DNA of 64,000 nucleotides from positions 71,012,374 through 71,076,373 of the forward strand of contig NC_063044.1 of assembly GCF_018812025.1 (NCBI RefSeq). Direction: 5' to 3'. Made by a program: the position numbers and the translations under genes. Shown here piece after piece: positions 1 to 12,511 of this stretch. The notes beneath the pieces were generated by a model, which had not been told where the DNA came from, ran no database searches, and saw only the letters and a list, made by a program, of their open reading frames with translations. The first letter of the stretch is position 1, and every line of letters starts with the position of its first letter. Source of the stretch: Megalobrama amblycephala (lineage: Eukaryota > Chordata > Actinopteri > Cypriniformes > Xenocyprididae).

Positions 1-1
1 A

Positions 2-91
2 GTTGCTGGAGGAGCTGTTGGTTCTGTTGAAGACATTGTGCATTGGATTATCAGAAAAACATCAACCACAAAATCAAAGAATGAAGAGTGA
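2..91 (+). CDS. possible C-terminal end of a gene cut by the window start
   Basis: A frame open from base 2 reads 29 codons to TGA at 89-91 and ends in a basic, Ser/Thr-rich tail (about KTSTTKSKNEE) after a short amphipathic stretch (GAVGSVEDIVHWII). It looks more like a protein C-terminus than random sequence, but no start, splice site or family can be seen. It could equally be chance. No motif identifies it. Confidence 0.2.
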   Translation, partial: VAGGAVGSVEDIVHWIIRKTSTTKSKNEE

Positions 92-380
92 ATTCAATGC
101 CCAATTTCCAAAACCATTCTTTTTCCATTGTGCTGTTTTTAAAATCCATTTAGAATTATTATTAGAAATATTTCATTTCCTTATTTTTTGTCTTCTCAGA
201 TTTAGGATCTGATTCCCAGTGAAAGCAGAACTTTATATTTACAGCAATACAAAATACCAATGTTTCTCATTGTATATGATTAATTAAACATAAGATAATT
301 TCCAATTTCAGATCCTGTTTCTTAAGTACAGTCAATCATGGTGACAAATTAATCAGAAAAGAAGACCTAAAACTGTTGGA

Positions 381-411
<31 letters not shown>

Positions 412-780
412 TGTTTATGTAAGGATGCTAATTAAAGTTAATTTTGAGACTTAGTCATTATTTCCTTATGGTACTAACAACTTCCTGTGTGTCACAAGTC
501 CACTGAAGGCAAGTTTGAAAGTGAATCCAAGTGCAGCTTTATTTAACAAATGTGAACTAAATACAAAAACAAAGATATGGCTTGACTTGAAACTTTAACA
601 AATTTGTATTTATTTATATTAACTCACAAACAGCAGGGTACAGGAAACAAAGTGGAGGGGCTCGATGAAGCAGCTTCAACTCAAGCTCTGATGATCGCAC
701 TGTGTTTGCATACTTTACCACAGCTGAAGTTAAATAAATTCAATATTTGACTAATACACTGATGTTTCAAAGACATTTTC
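92..780. other. no gene seen; AT-rich with a poly-T run
   Basis: This stretch holds an AT-rich, stop-rich sequence with a poly-T run near 380-406. I see no exon, RNA gene or recognisable repeat end. Confidence 0.5.
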
Positions 781-782
781 AT

Positions 783-1290
783 TCAATACTGTATGTACTG
801 CTTACATGGTTTTGGGTACAGGGGGTGGGATGGTGGGCCAGGCCTGTGAAAGGGAACAGGACCTGGATCAGGTGACAGTGATTGGCCTTGGTTGTGGTGT
901 AGTGGCAAACCATGGATCAATGGTGGACCTGGGCCATGGAGCAGTGGGCAAGACCATGGGCCATGGAACAGGACAGGCTCTGGCATGGCAGCCATGACAT
1001 GAAGAGCCTCTGGCGTAGCGGGCATGACGTGAAGATGCTCTGGTGTCATCCCTGAGGTACTCTGTCTATAAAGCCTGGTTCACACTATCATTCATGGCAA
1101 GGTTTTGTTTTTTCTCTGTTATACTGCATCTCTCAGCATCTTCATATATCTTGTTTTCTGGACTCTTTGCCTCTCTCTTGGATTACCCTATTTGCCTGTT
1201 TTTCCTATCTGATTGCTTCTTTGGATTGTTGAGTTTTGACCCTTTGCCTGTATTGATTATGATTACCAGCAGCCATATCACCCTGTAAGC
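783..1290 (-). mobile_element. possible degraded LTR-retrotransposon spacer
   Basis: On the minus strand an 88-codon frame (783-1049) carries imperfect repeats of the type PE(A/H/P)LHVM(P/A)A(T/M), with proline-rich sequence after them. Imperfect PEPLHxMAA repeats are, from memory, common near the 3' end of fish Gypsy-type elements. The adjoining 1100-1270 is pyrimidine-rich with repeated TTTGCCTGTTTT-like words, as in some fish LTRs. No integrase, primer-binding site or paired LTR is visible, so this is a weak call. Confidence 0.3.
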
Positions 1291-1852
1291 CCAAGACTGG
1301 TTGCCCACTGAAGCAAAGCAGGGCTGAGCCTGGTTAGTACCTGGATGGGAGACCTCCTGGGAAAACCAGGTAGCTGCTGGAAGAGGTGTTAGTGAGGCCA
1401 GCAGGGGGTGATCATCCTGTGGTCTGTGTGGGTCCTAACGCCCCAGTATAGTGACGGGGACACTGTACTGTAACAAGCACCGTCCTTCGGATGAGATGTT
1501 AAACTGAGGTCTTGATTCTCTGTGGTCATTAAAAATCCTATGGCACTTCTCGTAAAGAATAGGGGTGTAACCCCCGGTGTCCTAGCCAAATTCCCTCCAT
1601 AGGCCCTTACCAATCACGGCCGCCTAATAATCCCCATTCATTGAATTGGCTCTTTCACTCTCTCTCCTCTCCACCTTCAGCTGGTGTGTGGTGAGCGCAC
1701 TGGCGCCGTTGTACTGTGGCTGCCGTCGCATCATCCAAGTGGATGCTGCACAGTGGTGGTGGATGAGGAGAGACCCCTGCTATGATTGTAAAGCGCTTTG
1801 GGTGTACAGTAGTACATAGGAAAGCGCTATATAAATGCCTCATTCATTCATG
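1281..1852 (+). mobile_element. 5S-rRNA-derived SINE (SINE3-like)
   Basis: The head copies 5S rRNA, including its internal promoter: AAGCAGGGCTGAGCCTGGTT at about 1316, followed by TAGTACCTGGATGGGAGACC. After a 5S-unrelated body of about 450 bp, the 3' tail reads TGTAAAGCGCTTTGGGTGT and ends in ATAAATGCCTCATTCATTCA. That arrangement (5S head, LINE-related tail, short simple-repeat end) is the known SINE3 class of fish. The head has several changes from functional 5S, so this is a retroposon and not an rRNA gene. Confidence 0.85.
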
Positions 1853-2702
1853 ATTTTGGAATGGGTTATTCAATAAATGCTGTATTTAGATCCTCATTTA
1901 ACTCTTGTAGTGTTTATCTTCTCATTTGTGTGACAATACCTGTTCTGCTTGTGCCTCAAACATTTCTCCTCCAGGTCTTGTTGTCCTCCTATCACATTCC
2001 TTTGATGGAATTCTGTAAATAGCCTTTTTGCCTGTTTTAGGTTGATGTTAGTAAGTTTTATAGAAGATAGAGAGTAAAAGCTATACCTTTTCAAGGAAAT
2101 ATTAATGATAGTGACGGCAGTGCATCAGAAAATAATGTAGTAGTATGAAAGGAAGAATTTGAAGATTAAGGAGAATAGAAGCACTGATGGTGATGGCAGA
2201 GATGAAGAATATAGATTGTTGTGGAAGTCAGGCATTTCAGTACATTCTACTATGTTAGTTTGGAAGATCTGATCCATACTGAAACCAGAGGTCAGGAAAG
2301 ATGCCAGTGCCTGTTGTCATCACTACACTGACAAGCCTGATGACTAAACAGGTCAAGATCAAGTTATGTGTGGAAAGTGTGGGCTATACTGAAAAAAAAA
2401 AAAAAAAGAAAAAGTGTTGTTGATTTTCACTTGTAATACAATCATTGATTTGGAATTCCAAGAAAGAAATAATGTTAAAGATTTTTTTTAAGTTTTTGAA
2501 AAACTAAGACATGGTTTCACTATTTTCCAGGCAGTGAAGTTGTCTGAATTTGTGTTTCACATAAACACAGTCAGTTATGTCTGTAAACGTAAACAGCAGG
2601 GACAAAAATTGCATATAAAAGAAAGATACTCTTCTCCATTAAGGAGATGTGATGTGTGCAAATTAGGAAACAGGCAGAGACGAAAACTGAATTTGTACTT
2701 GC
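1853..2702. other. no gene seen
   Basis: An AT-rich interval with an A-run near 2392. No splice-supported exon, tRNA or paired transposon ends could be found. Confidence 0.45.
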
Positions 2703-4391
2703 TTTTAGTAAGGTGACCTGATTTCTGAAATGGAAACCGGGGACAATTCCTATTTGAGTGGTCAAAATACCACCAAAATCTCATTTGTTATTATCTATTA
2801 ATTAAAAAAAACGGGGACAGTACATTTTTAATTTATTTATTGTTGTGGGTTCCACATTTTACATTAATAAATATTATGATTTAATTTAATTATTAGGATT
2901 TTTGGTCTGGTTTTAACTAGCCGGTAGGCCTAACTACAAAAAACTATTAAACTATTACACTATTTTGAAAAATCACATTACAAAATATGAGATAAATAAC
3001 ACAAATAATATTTGCAACATTTATTAATGAATTTAATATTTTCATTTTCACGAGCTGTTACTGTACAAAATTACAACTTTTGTCCGATGACATTTTAATT
3101 TTCTTTTAACAGCTTTACATTTTTGACATGAAAGTAACTTTGTTGTGGCATTCTTGAGTAAAATGTAGGCTACATTATTATTTCCCACTGGAATTTGTAA
3201 AAATTTGTTGGGTGCACCTCCTCTAGGGGGGTCCAAGGGCATGTCCCCCTCGGAACAAAATTTTGTACATTTTAAGGTTAAATGCATCAATCTGGTGCAC
3301 TTTGGAAGCTCAAAATTAAGAGCTTCAACTCATGTACAGTGTGCAAATTGAACAAAGAAACAACATTGACTTGTACCTGGACATTAAAGAGGGTTCAAAC
3401 ATCTTTTTATTTGTGATATAAAGTCTACATTGTTTTAGGTGTTTTAGGATGCCAAACAATTATTACAATAAAATAATAATAGAATAATGTTTTAGGCCTA
3501 TATATTTATTCATATGACAATAATATCCATATAGGCTATTGTAACAAATACGCTCTAAAATAAATTATTATTTTTAGTTAGGCTACTTTACACAACGTAT
3601 AGGGAAATTAAAATAGTAGTTTGTAGCCAATTTCTAATATAAATCCTTGAGCTTTAATTATGATCACCAGATCACCAGCTGATCGTGTGAGCAAAGTGCG
3701 CACTTCTCTTTAAAACACGCAGCACAGACAGACTGTATATATATTTAATAGTGCTGTCAAAATATATATATTTTTAAACATATCTCTTTATTAAAATATG
3801 TTAAACAGTTCAATACCGCTTTTCTACAGTATCCACCGGCAGCGAGTTCACACACGCAGCAGTTGTACAGAGCCACGCCTCCTGTCACTCACTCAGAGCA
3901 GAGCCACACCTGCTGTCACTCACTCAGTACAAAGCCACGCCTCCTGTCACTCACTCAGAGCAGCGGCAGGTCTCGAGACTCTCTTTCGGTCTGGTTGAAG
4001 GGTTTTTGTTATGATATAATAACTGATATGACAACTTTAGCACATTTGTCAGCTAAACATTCATTCAGTGTTTCCCATTAATGACCCTGTGCACCGGGTC
4101 ATAATGAACTGAAAATTTAGAACATAGGCTATGGTCTATACGTTGTATTTTTCCAAGGAACTAAAATCGAAACCGTGATATGGCTTTGTGCCTTTATAAA
4201 ACAGCAGAAGACAGCGATTAAGAAACCTCTATGCTGTATGCTGGCCATACTTTTTTCCAATGTATTTGCGGATTATTTTGAATGAGATATAAAACGGGGA
4301 CATTTCCGGGGACAGCTCCAGTCGGGGACGGAGCACCAAAAACCAGGACTGTCCCCGGAAAACGGGGACGTCTGGTCACCCTATTTTAGTA
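2703..4391. mobile_element. hAT-type DNA transposon with 8-bp target duplication
   Basis: The element runs 2711-4383. Its left end AGGTGACCTGATTTCTGAAA and right end (AACGGGGACGTCTGGTCACC then CTA) are imperfect inverted repeats rich in GGGGAC words. It is flanked on both sides by the identical octamer TTTTAGTA (2703-2710 and 4384-4391). An 8-bp duplication plus an (A)GGGTGACC terminus is the hAT signature. The interior has only a short degraded minus-strand frame (3048-3290) and no intact transposase, so the copy is non-autonomous. It is AT-rich inside with a GC-rich, tandem CACTCA-containing patch at 3860-3960. Confidence 0.85.
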
Positions 4392-5504
4392 GGAAAAATA
4401 ACAAAACACCCAATAATACAATAAACAGTGAATCAAACATACATCCAAAACAAAATACATACCTACTTACAAATTATACAAACGTAAAGGATTAACGATA
4501 ACAAAGCAAGGGACAAGAGCGGTGCTAAAGGAAAGAAATCAGTAAAACATAAACAGGTTAACTAAACCCCAACACAAATGCTAAGCTAAACAAAAGAAAG
4601 CAAGAAAAATAACATCTTCAGTGTAGAACACTGCTATCTACACTAACAAACATAAATACATAAATTGGCACCCGCTCATTGTGTATAAATAACTTTACGT
4701 GCTGTGAGGTGTAAGGCACGTGACATACTAACCTGGTCCCATCACTATCGAAGAAGGACTTGAACAAACTCTGGTAAACCGAGAGTCGAGTCACACTGTG
4801 ATAACTTGTGCCTCGAGCAAGGAATAGACTGGAGACGTTATGCTGATTCAAAACAATGCAGCAGGATTTATTTCTCTTCACATCACTGTAGTGCAAATGC
4901 GTATATTAAGTCATGCAGGACTTATTTTTTTCAGTTCACCTAACTGCATACGGACATTAACTATGAAATAAACATTTTGTTGCTTAACTCTTAAATGAAA
5001 ACCAAAAATAATAATTCTTTTGGAATATCACATTTCCAAATTACTACACACACCATAAACTGAATACAGCTTCATGAGGAGTTCCAACAGAAGAAAACTA
5101 ACACACAATAACTAAATCAAAATGAAACTAAGCAAGGGCAAACACAAGAAAAGCAAACGCTTCTCCCGCGCTCGAGTCACATCTGGGTCTTCCCTTGAGT
5201 GACATAAATGACGCGACGCTCTGGTTTTTACAGAGACCGTCACTTTATCTACTAAATTCATGCCCTTATGTCCTGCAAAACATTTTTAAACCCTGCAGTA
5301 CCCTTTTATATGGTATTTTTGTACAAGGTTATATATTCATCTCGAAAAAAATGTTTAACCTGCAATATGTACTTTAAATAACAAGAGTTCAGTACATGGA
5401 AATGACATACAGTGAGTCTCAAACTCCATTGTTTCCTCCTTCTTGTATAAATCTCATTTGTTTAAAAGACCTCCGAAGAACAGGCGAATCTCAACATAAC
5501 ACAG
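4392..5504. other. no gene seen
   Basis: AT-rich sequence with short frames only. A minus-strand frame at 4618-4896 (92 codons) has no recognisable domain and no codon bias and is treated as chance. Confidence 0.4.
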
Positions 5505-6196
5505 ACTGTTACGTAACAGTCGGGGTGTACGCCCCCAATCAACAGACTAGGTAAGCAAGCAATGACAATAGCAAAAAATGGCAGATGGAGCAATAATAAC
5601 TGACATGATCCATGATATTTTTAGTGATATTTGTGAATTGTCTTTCTAAATGTTTTGTTAGCATGTTGCTAATGTACTGTTAAATGTGGTTAAAGTTACC
5701 ATTGTTTATTACTGTATTCACGGAGACAAGAGCCGTCGCTATTTTCATTTTTAAACACTTGCAGTCTGTATAATTCATAAACACAACTTCATTCTTTATA
5801 AATCTCTCCAACAGTGTAGCATTAGCCGTTAGCCATGGAGCACAGCCTCAAACTCATTCAGAATGTAAACATCCAAATAAACGCTGTACTTACGCGATTA
5901 GACATGCTGCATGATGAACACTTTGTAAAGATCCATTTTGAGGGTTATATTAGCTGTTTGAACTTTTTTTATGTTGTTTAAGGCAAGCGCGAGCTCTTGG
6001 GGCGTGGAGCACCAGATTTAAAGGGCCACACACCATGAATTGGCTCATTTATAATTATGCCCCAAAATAGGCAGTTAAAAAAATGAATTAAAAAAAATCT
6101 ATGGGGTATTTTGAGCTGAAACTTCACAGACACATTCAGGGGACACCTTAGACTTATATTACATCTTTTAAAAAAAAGTTCTAGGGCACCTTTACT
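5505..6196 (-). mobile_element. high-copy teleost DNA-transposon-like repeat
   Basis: Read on the minus strand, the sequence starts TAAAGGTGCCCTAGAACTTT, continues through a block with TATTTTGGGGCATAATTATA, and ends near GGGGGCGTACACCCCGACTG. I recognise this series of words as a very common interspersed repeat in fish genomes. I cannot name the superfamily with certainty because no target duplication is obvious. It holds no coding sequence. Confidence 0.5.
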
Positions 6197-6326
6197 GTCA
6201 AGTCTGTAGTTACACCAGTCCACCAGAAGGTGTCTGCCAGCTTCAGTTTCTCTACCAATTGTGACCTTACATCAGATGCCATATCAATCCGCTAAGCAAT
6301 GTTTGTATCTGACAACGGAATGGTTT

Positions 6327-7326
6327 NNNNNNNNNNNNNNNNNNNNNNNNNNNNNNNNNNNNNNNNNNNNNNNNNNNNNNNNNNNNNNNNNNNNNNNNNN
6401 NNNNNNNNNNNNNNNNNNNNNNNNNNNNNNNNNNNNNNNNNNNNNNNNNNNNNNNNNNNNNNNNNNNNNNNNNNNNNNNNNNNNNNNNNNNNNNNNNNNN
6501 NNNNNNNNNNNNNNNNNNNNNNNNNNNNNNNNNNNNNNNNNNNNNNNNNNNNNNNNNNNNNNNNNNNNNNNNNNNNNNNNNNNNNNNNNNNNNNNNNNNN
6601 NNNNNNNNNNNNNNNNNNNNNNNNNNNNNNNNNNNNNNNNNNNNNNNNNNNNNNNNNNNNNNNNNNNNNNNNNNNNNNNNNNNNNNNNNNNNNNNNNNNN
6701 NNNNNNNNNNNNNNNNNNNNNNNNNNNNNNNNNNNNNNNNNNNNNNNNNNNNNNNNNNNNNNNNNNNNNNNNNNNNNNNNNNNNNNNNNNNNNNNNNNNN
6801 NNNNNNNNNNNNNNNNNNNNNNNNNNNNNNNNNNNNNNNNNNNNNNNNNNNNNNNNNNNNNNNNNNNNNNNNNNNNNNNNNNNNNNNNNNNNNNNNNNNN
6901 NNNNNNNNNNNNNNNNNNNNNNNNNNNNNNNNNNNNNNNNNNNNNNNNNNNNNNNNNNNNNNNNNNNNNNNNNNNNNNNNNNNNNNNNNNNNNNNNNNNN
7001 NNNNNNNNNNNNNNNNNNNNNNNNNNNNNNNNNNNNNNNNNNNNNNNNNNNNNNNNNNNNNNNNNNNNNNNNNNNNNNNNNNNNNNNNNNNNNNNNNNNN
7101 NNNNNNNNNNNNNNNNNNNNNNNNNNNNNNNNNNNNNNNNNNNNNNNNNNNNNNNNNNNNNNNNNNNNNNNNNNNNNNNNNNNNNNNNNNNNNNNNNNNN
7201 NNNNNNNNNNNNNNNNNNNNNNNNNNNNNNNNNNNNNNNNNNNNNNNNNNNNNNNNNNNNNNNNNNNNNNNNNNNNNNNNNNNNNNNNNNNNNNNNNNNN
7301 NNNNNNNNNNNNNNNNNNNNNNNNNN
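6327..7326. other. assembly gap, 1000 Ns
   Basis: Exactly 1,000 unknown bases, which suggests a placeholder and not a measured distance. Reading frames drawn through it are meaningless. Confidence 0.99.
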
Positions 7327-7955
7327 GAAATTCACCAAAATGATCTGAAACGGCGCTGCAATTGGTTGTTGCATTCCCCAGGGATCAACGGTAGAATCCT
7401 CACTTTACTAAAGCCTTGCTGTAGAGTCTAAAATACAGTACTAATTCAAAATGTATACAATTTCATTTGATCTATTCCTATTCATTTAAATTCATGTTTA
7501 TTTGTATTGCTTTTCACAAAGTATTTTTTACAGAAAATGCATATTTCTATGTTACAACCAAGAGTGTCTCGATTTCAAGGTTTTTAATGTCGTGGTATGA
7601 TATTGTGCAGCAGTAAATTTCTTTACTTAACTATATTAACACTTGTTGAATATGTGCTGGCCATATGCAGTCTGACTGAGAACAGAAACAGCTAAGATTA
7701 TTCAATAAACTCATTTTTAACATCACATTATCTCCTGATTTTTGCTCTTCCCCTGTCTCTGTCTGTCTATTATGCTAATGGAAAATGTTAGCTGATGACT
7801 AGTTTTGGATATCAGTCACAATTTTAATTAAAAGGAGAGTTTAATGGTTTTGGGCATTAGAAAAGAAAAAATAAACTGGTTTTGGATATCAGACACATTA
7901 TGTGTCCCTGATTCATTTCTTCAGTTACATAAACTTTTTATGCCTAGTGGGCTAC
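7327..7955. other. no gene seen
   Basis: AT-rich, with several polyadenylation-like words and a short CTGTCT repeat, but no supported exon. Confidence 0.4.
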
Positions 7956-8080
7956 CTGAGTAAAGTTTAATTCAAATTCACATTCATGAATCAAAACCCA
8001 CAAGCTCTTCTTGATGATGATCTGAAGAAGAATCACAGTAAGAGCAGCAAACACTGCCATCTCAACAATGATCACAATCA
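7956..8080 (-). pseudogene. isolated transmembrane exon, receptor-like
   Basis: On the minus strand a splice acceptor (TTTCCTGCAG) is followed in phase 1 by an open frame. It encodes a hydrophobic helix (VIVIIVEMAVFAALTVILL), then QIIIKKS and about 15 more residues, to a possible donor CTCAG/GTAGCC. Phase, length and the opening V-I-V-I match the transmembrane exon of the Ig receptor at 15998-16075 in this window. No Ig-domain or tail exons are visible nearby and the assembly gap lies just downstream, so this is either a remnant or part of a gene hidden by the gap. It could be chance, but an acceptor plus helix plus stop-transfer lysines argues otherwise. Confidence 0.35.
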
Positions 8081-8309
8081 CTGCAGGAAACATGCAGGGA
8101 GTTCCTCAGGGACAGGGGCTCAAATGTAAAAAAGAAAAAAAGGGGGCAATGTAATATATATTATTTTAAATATGGTTATTTTTCTTACAAAAACGCATCG
8201 CTTCGCTTCAGAAGGCATTTGTTAACCCCCGGGAGTCATATGGATTCTTTCTTTTTTAATGCATAGATGCATTTGTTTTGTCTTCAGAATTTGGCCTACT
8301 ATTCACAAC

Positions 8310-8720
8310 CATTAGGGGAGTGCAGGGCACAAACTAACACGGGGTCAGTTGTAACACGCATGGTTTAAAATACTTCCACACGCTAGCATGAAGAAACTTG
8401 GCATATTTAGTAGTTGCCATATCGGCAATCTATAGAGAAACGATTGCGCCAAAATTAAAAATCTTTGGAAGATATCACTGAACATTTATTTAACAATAGC
8501 AAAAGTAAAATTAGTTGAAGTAAGAAATTTCTCATCTATATTTTTTGTTTTTATTTAAAATTAGACAAATCTGATATTATTTTAATCTCCAATCTGTTAT
8601 TTAGCAGCTTGGGTAGTTGTTTAATGCTTCACTAACTATCTGACACTAACCAGGTTTAAATTCCAGTTGCACAGATAGGGTTTTTTGTAACACTGCTTTA
8701 CAATGTGCCCCGCTATTAGA
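8310..8720. mobile_element. MITE-like repeat with inverted ends
   Basis: The left end reads TTAGGGGAGTGCAGGGCACA and the right end, in reverse complement, TAATAGCGGGGCACATTGTA. The inverted ends are imperfect and the interior is AT-rich without a frame. A shorter relative with the same GGGGAGnGCnGGG start lies at about 51391-51595. Confidence 0.5.
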
Positions 8721-10029
8721 ACTATACTATTCTATACAGTTACGATACAACTAGACACACACAGTAAAATAGGACTCTTTGAATCGGATTTGTTCAGTGT
8801 GGATGAAGAACAGCACAGAGGAGCAGAGAGAAAATAATATCTGGGTAAGGGAGAAGAATAGATGGAGGAAAGGAGAAGGGAGAAGAAGAGGTATGGGAGA
8901 GGAGGAAGAATGCTGGACTGTGCATCTCTGTTTTTTCCACTTACACGTGTAGAACATATATGAAAGCTTATTTCTGCCATGAATAGAAAATAAAAAAAGT
9001 TAATTCTGTGTTTATCTCACAATTCTGACTTTTAAACTCAGTTCCTATAGTTTATGTCACAATTCTGAGGAAAAAAAAATCTGAATTATGAGATGTAAAA
9101 TCACAATTGTAAAATATAAATAAATAAATAAATAAATAGAATTGTGAGATAAAAAGTCACAACTACCTTTTATACATTTTTTTATTCTGTGGCGATAAAA
9201 AAAGCTTCAACAGTAACCAAAGGCCATGTCTGTTGGATTTGTTGTTGATCAATGGCAGATATTTCATGTTTTCATTTCAGTAAAAGCTTCATGTAAATCT
9301 TTTACTACAACGATTCCTCTACCACTGTTCATATATGCAGAATATGTGGTCTGCGTAGGGCACTAACTTACAAGGGGACACCATCCCACCCTCTATGAGG
9401 GCAACATCAACACCACACACCCTCAGAAAGAGATTTCAACCAAGGGGTCAACTGAAGTTCAGCATAGGAGACTCATTTGACCAGCAGCTGCCCTGAGCAA
9501 TTCTGATACTTTCTTCTTCCTTTTTCTACTGCATAAAATATTGACTCACTTCTGCTGCCAAGAATGCACACATTCAACACCAACCAAACATGAAGAAAGG
9601 CTTACATGCATTATATTATTACTGCAGTAAAAGGAAACTGAATTATAAAAACAATGGATTTCATATTTTCTGCAGGTAGAACTGAAACATGACAAATAAA
9701 TGCGTTTTCATAATGCCATCAACTGTTAGTATTTTGACAGCCATTGCGCTTTGATTGACTATATGTTCATGTTGGATAGAAAACTAGTGCTAGTGTTTTG
9801 ACAGAACGACTCGATTTTGAATCAGGTTTGCTGTATTTTGATAGAGTTAGTATATGTTGAAAAAGGTTTTTAGCATTTTTTGAAATGTAGAGTTTGTGTT
9901 TATATAACAAAATATGGTTTTGGGCAGAAAATTAACTATTTGGCTAATTGTGTGATGTATTTGTGTTGCTGTGTTAAGAGTTTAGAAAAAGTACTTTAAG
10001 TATTACTAAACGCTTGTTAGCAATTGAAA
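8721..10029. other. no gene; simple and dispersed repeats
   Basis: A purine-rich stretch at 8780-8910 produces spurious minus-strand frames. At 9010-9180 there are repeated AATTCTGA and GAATTGTGAGATAAAAAGTC words around an (AAAT)n tract, a common fish repeat. The remainder to 10029 shows no exon. Confidence 0.45.
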
Positions 10030-10890
10030 AAAACTGTAACTTTTATGAATTTCTGCAACAGCTGCAGTGCTGTCCGAGCGGACCAGTACGTGCTTGTCTG
10101 ACAGCAGCTCCTTGAAGCGGCTCAGTGCAAGACGTACTGCTTGCAACTCAAGGCAATTGATATGAAGGCAGTTGAGGCCCCGTCCACAGACCTGACACTG
10201 CATGCCCGTTGTACGTGGCACCCCACCCGGTGGCAGAGGCATCTGTTTGGACCACAGCATGCCTGGACACTTGTGAGTGCTGGGACCTGGCATAGCGGAC
10301 GGCATAGCGGCCCGAAGTGGGGTCAGACTCCACGAGGTGACAATATGCATGGGAGACGGCACATGGGAGGAGGCCTCGACCATCACACTCGGACCTGCTG
10401 GCGATGTGGAAGGGTGGCAAAGCGGGGCCTCGCACTCTGGCAGCCGTGCCCTCTTGTGGCCTGGAGGATTGGGAAACTGCTCTTTTTGTGTAGAAGTGGG
10501 TACCGCTGGATTCCAAAGAGCCACGGCGGGACAGACAGACACACAAATTCCCCCCAGCCCTCCTCCGGGGGTGGGAGAGATGGTGTAATCCTGTCCTGAA
10601 GAGCAGAATCCTTCCCCTCCAGGTCGCCCATCTCAGGACCGCTTCCTCAATCTCTTGCCACCTGGCTTGGCTTGAGAGGGCAGGGCATTGGGGCAGGGCG
10701 CTGGGGACCACACAACCGCACTCAATAACGCACAGACGAAATGACATCTTGAAAAAGACGCATGGTCCGTCAGCTCTGGGTGCCAAAGCACCCAGGGATC
10801 AGTCGCGATGTGATCGGGTGCACCACTCCCCGATCACAAAGCAGTGAAACCGTCCCAAATCGAAACTTTTTTTTATATGAAAATAAGCAA
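10030..10890 (-). mobile_element. DIRS-like retrotransposon remnant (RNase H region)
   Basis: On the minus strand two frames carry adjacent parts of one retroelement RNase H domain. One reads QTDASATGWGATYNG (TDAS = first catalytic Asp). The other, shifted, reads HINCLELQAVRLALSRFKEL (Glu of NxLEL), then HVLVRSDSTAAVA (second Asp). The N-x-LEL-x-AV and VR-(T/S)-D-(N/S)-TA-V signatures are typical of DIRS and some Gypsy elements in fish; I favour DIRS. The frameshift and the missing reverse transcriptase and recombinase mark a dead fragment. It is much more GC-rich than its surroundings. Confidence 0.55.
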
Positions 10891-10969
10891 GCTGAAAACA
10901 CTCTTCCTGAAAAAACATATTACTTTTCTATAGCATTAAGCCCCTAATGTCATTGATTTGGTTTCTTAT

Positions 10970-11965
10970 TTAACGTCCCTGTAAAGTCAATTCTGAGAAT
11001 TGTTTCTAAACACGTTATAAATGTATTGCTGAAACACATTATAAAGACTGTAATTGTGTAGTGCTGAATTGTGAAGTTAGAGTGTTAAACAGTTTTTCAT
11101 CAATTCTCTGTTCAGGATTTTCTGGGCGGAGCTAAAACGGGGGTCCGATGACGCACTGGAGCCCCCGAGCATAGCCCCGCCCCTAGCGCTACAGCGGTTC
11201 ACTCGCTCAATCTCAAGTTATACAGCCCCTTTGCACATTAATGCCTTCGTCACACAAATGCATATTTCATGGTTGTTATAATATACAATAGAGCTCCTTC
11301 TCCTTATTTAAATTTCCTAAAACGATGATATGAAGAAGGGGTGGATTAATTTTGTTTCTAAAGTGATCGTTCTACACCGGATAGTTTTACAAACGTTCAT
11401 CAGACAGCTGGGATTCACTGATAATCCGCTGTTATTGCTGAATAGGGCTGAACAGACTCGCCTCGGCCTTCATCCTCCCGTCCCACCGACAACTGATGAT
11501 ATGGAGCCGGACAGAGTCTCTCCCGTCCTGGCCTTCATCCTCCCGTCTCACGACGCCGACATCTGTCGACAACAGTCAGCAGTACGTGCCCACCAATGAG
11601 TGTAAGTTGCCGAGTTTGCTTATGCTATAATTAGTAGGTAGTCCACAGTAACTCTACTAAAATTTGTAACCCTCTAACGTGATTCTTTTGTTTATATGCA
11701 TCAGTATGTTTGACTCATTAGACTCAAGTCAGTTGAGGCTGCAGCTCTCGTGAGTGGGTGTGGTTTCAGCGCCGACAGCGGACACGCCCCCAGCGTTTGA
11801 GAGCAGAGAATACTGCTCAATTTTTAAGAGATTATGATAACTTATTTCATTTACTTGCCAGTTTTTTTTAATCATTCATATTTGGCTGGGTGGTTAATAA
11901 CACATTTTTCTGCGGTGTGAGAAACTCAGAACACATACTTTAAAATGACTTTACAGGGGCTTTAA
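10970..11965. mobile_element. about 1-kb non-autonomous DNA transposon, TTAA-flanked
   Basis: The ends are inverted copies: CCCTGTAAAGTCAATTCTGA on the left, and TGACTTTACAGGGGC on the right. A TTAA sits at both borders (10970-10973 and 11962-11965), suggesting a piggyBac-like target site. The interior includes GC-rich segments (GGGCGGAGC and GCCCCGCCCC words at 11126 and 11180) and an 89-codon plus-strand frame without a recognisable domain. Confidence 0.6.
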
Positions 11966-12511
11966 ATAAAAAGTAAAAAATATTTGCCTGTAGAATAAAA
12001 ACACATCTTTAGCACACAGAATAATGTTCTGTAATTAGACTATTTTGTTGTTTTGATTTTTATAAGTGCACTTTTGAATGATTATGTAATTGTGGCATCC
12101 ATAATTGTAATTGCGATTAGAAATTTGATTCATTGTGCAGCCCTACACATTACTGACTTGCATTATGAGTTGCTGTGATGAACTTAATCCAAGTTGGATC
12201 AGCCTCTAACTTCAGTTTTTACATTGATTTTCAGTGTGAATTTTAAACCCAGCCATCAGTGTTTTGATGATTTTGGTTTTCATTGACAGTTGTCACTTTG
12301 TTCTTAAAAAAATTACAAAATGTATATGAATAAATATTTTCAAATTGAATATTTCATTGAGATCCAATGTGTGATTTGTGTTGTCTTGTTTTTATTGTTT
12401 TATTTTTGAGCAGTGTAGATTTTTTGAAGTAAATCTTTGTGTCTGGCATTCTTTTTAAGCTTGTTGCTGAGGTCATATTGAATATACTCACACTAAGCAT
12501 TAAGCTTTTGA

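Noticed and set aside
1311..1385. Functional 5S rRNA gene
   Set aside because: Only the 5S-like head is present, with substitutions, and it continues into a SINE body and tail.
6261..7374. Three 350-360 codon frames
   Set aside because: They run through 1,000 unknown bases; the X residues are not sequence.
10006..10786. Overlapping 178- and 212-codon frames as host genes
   Set aside because: They contain parts of one retroelement RNase H domain in shifted frames.
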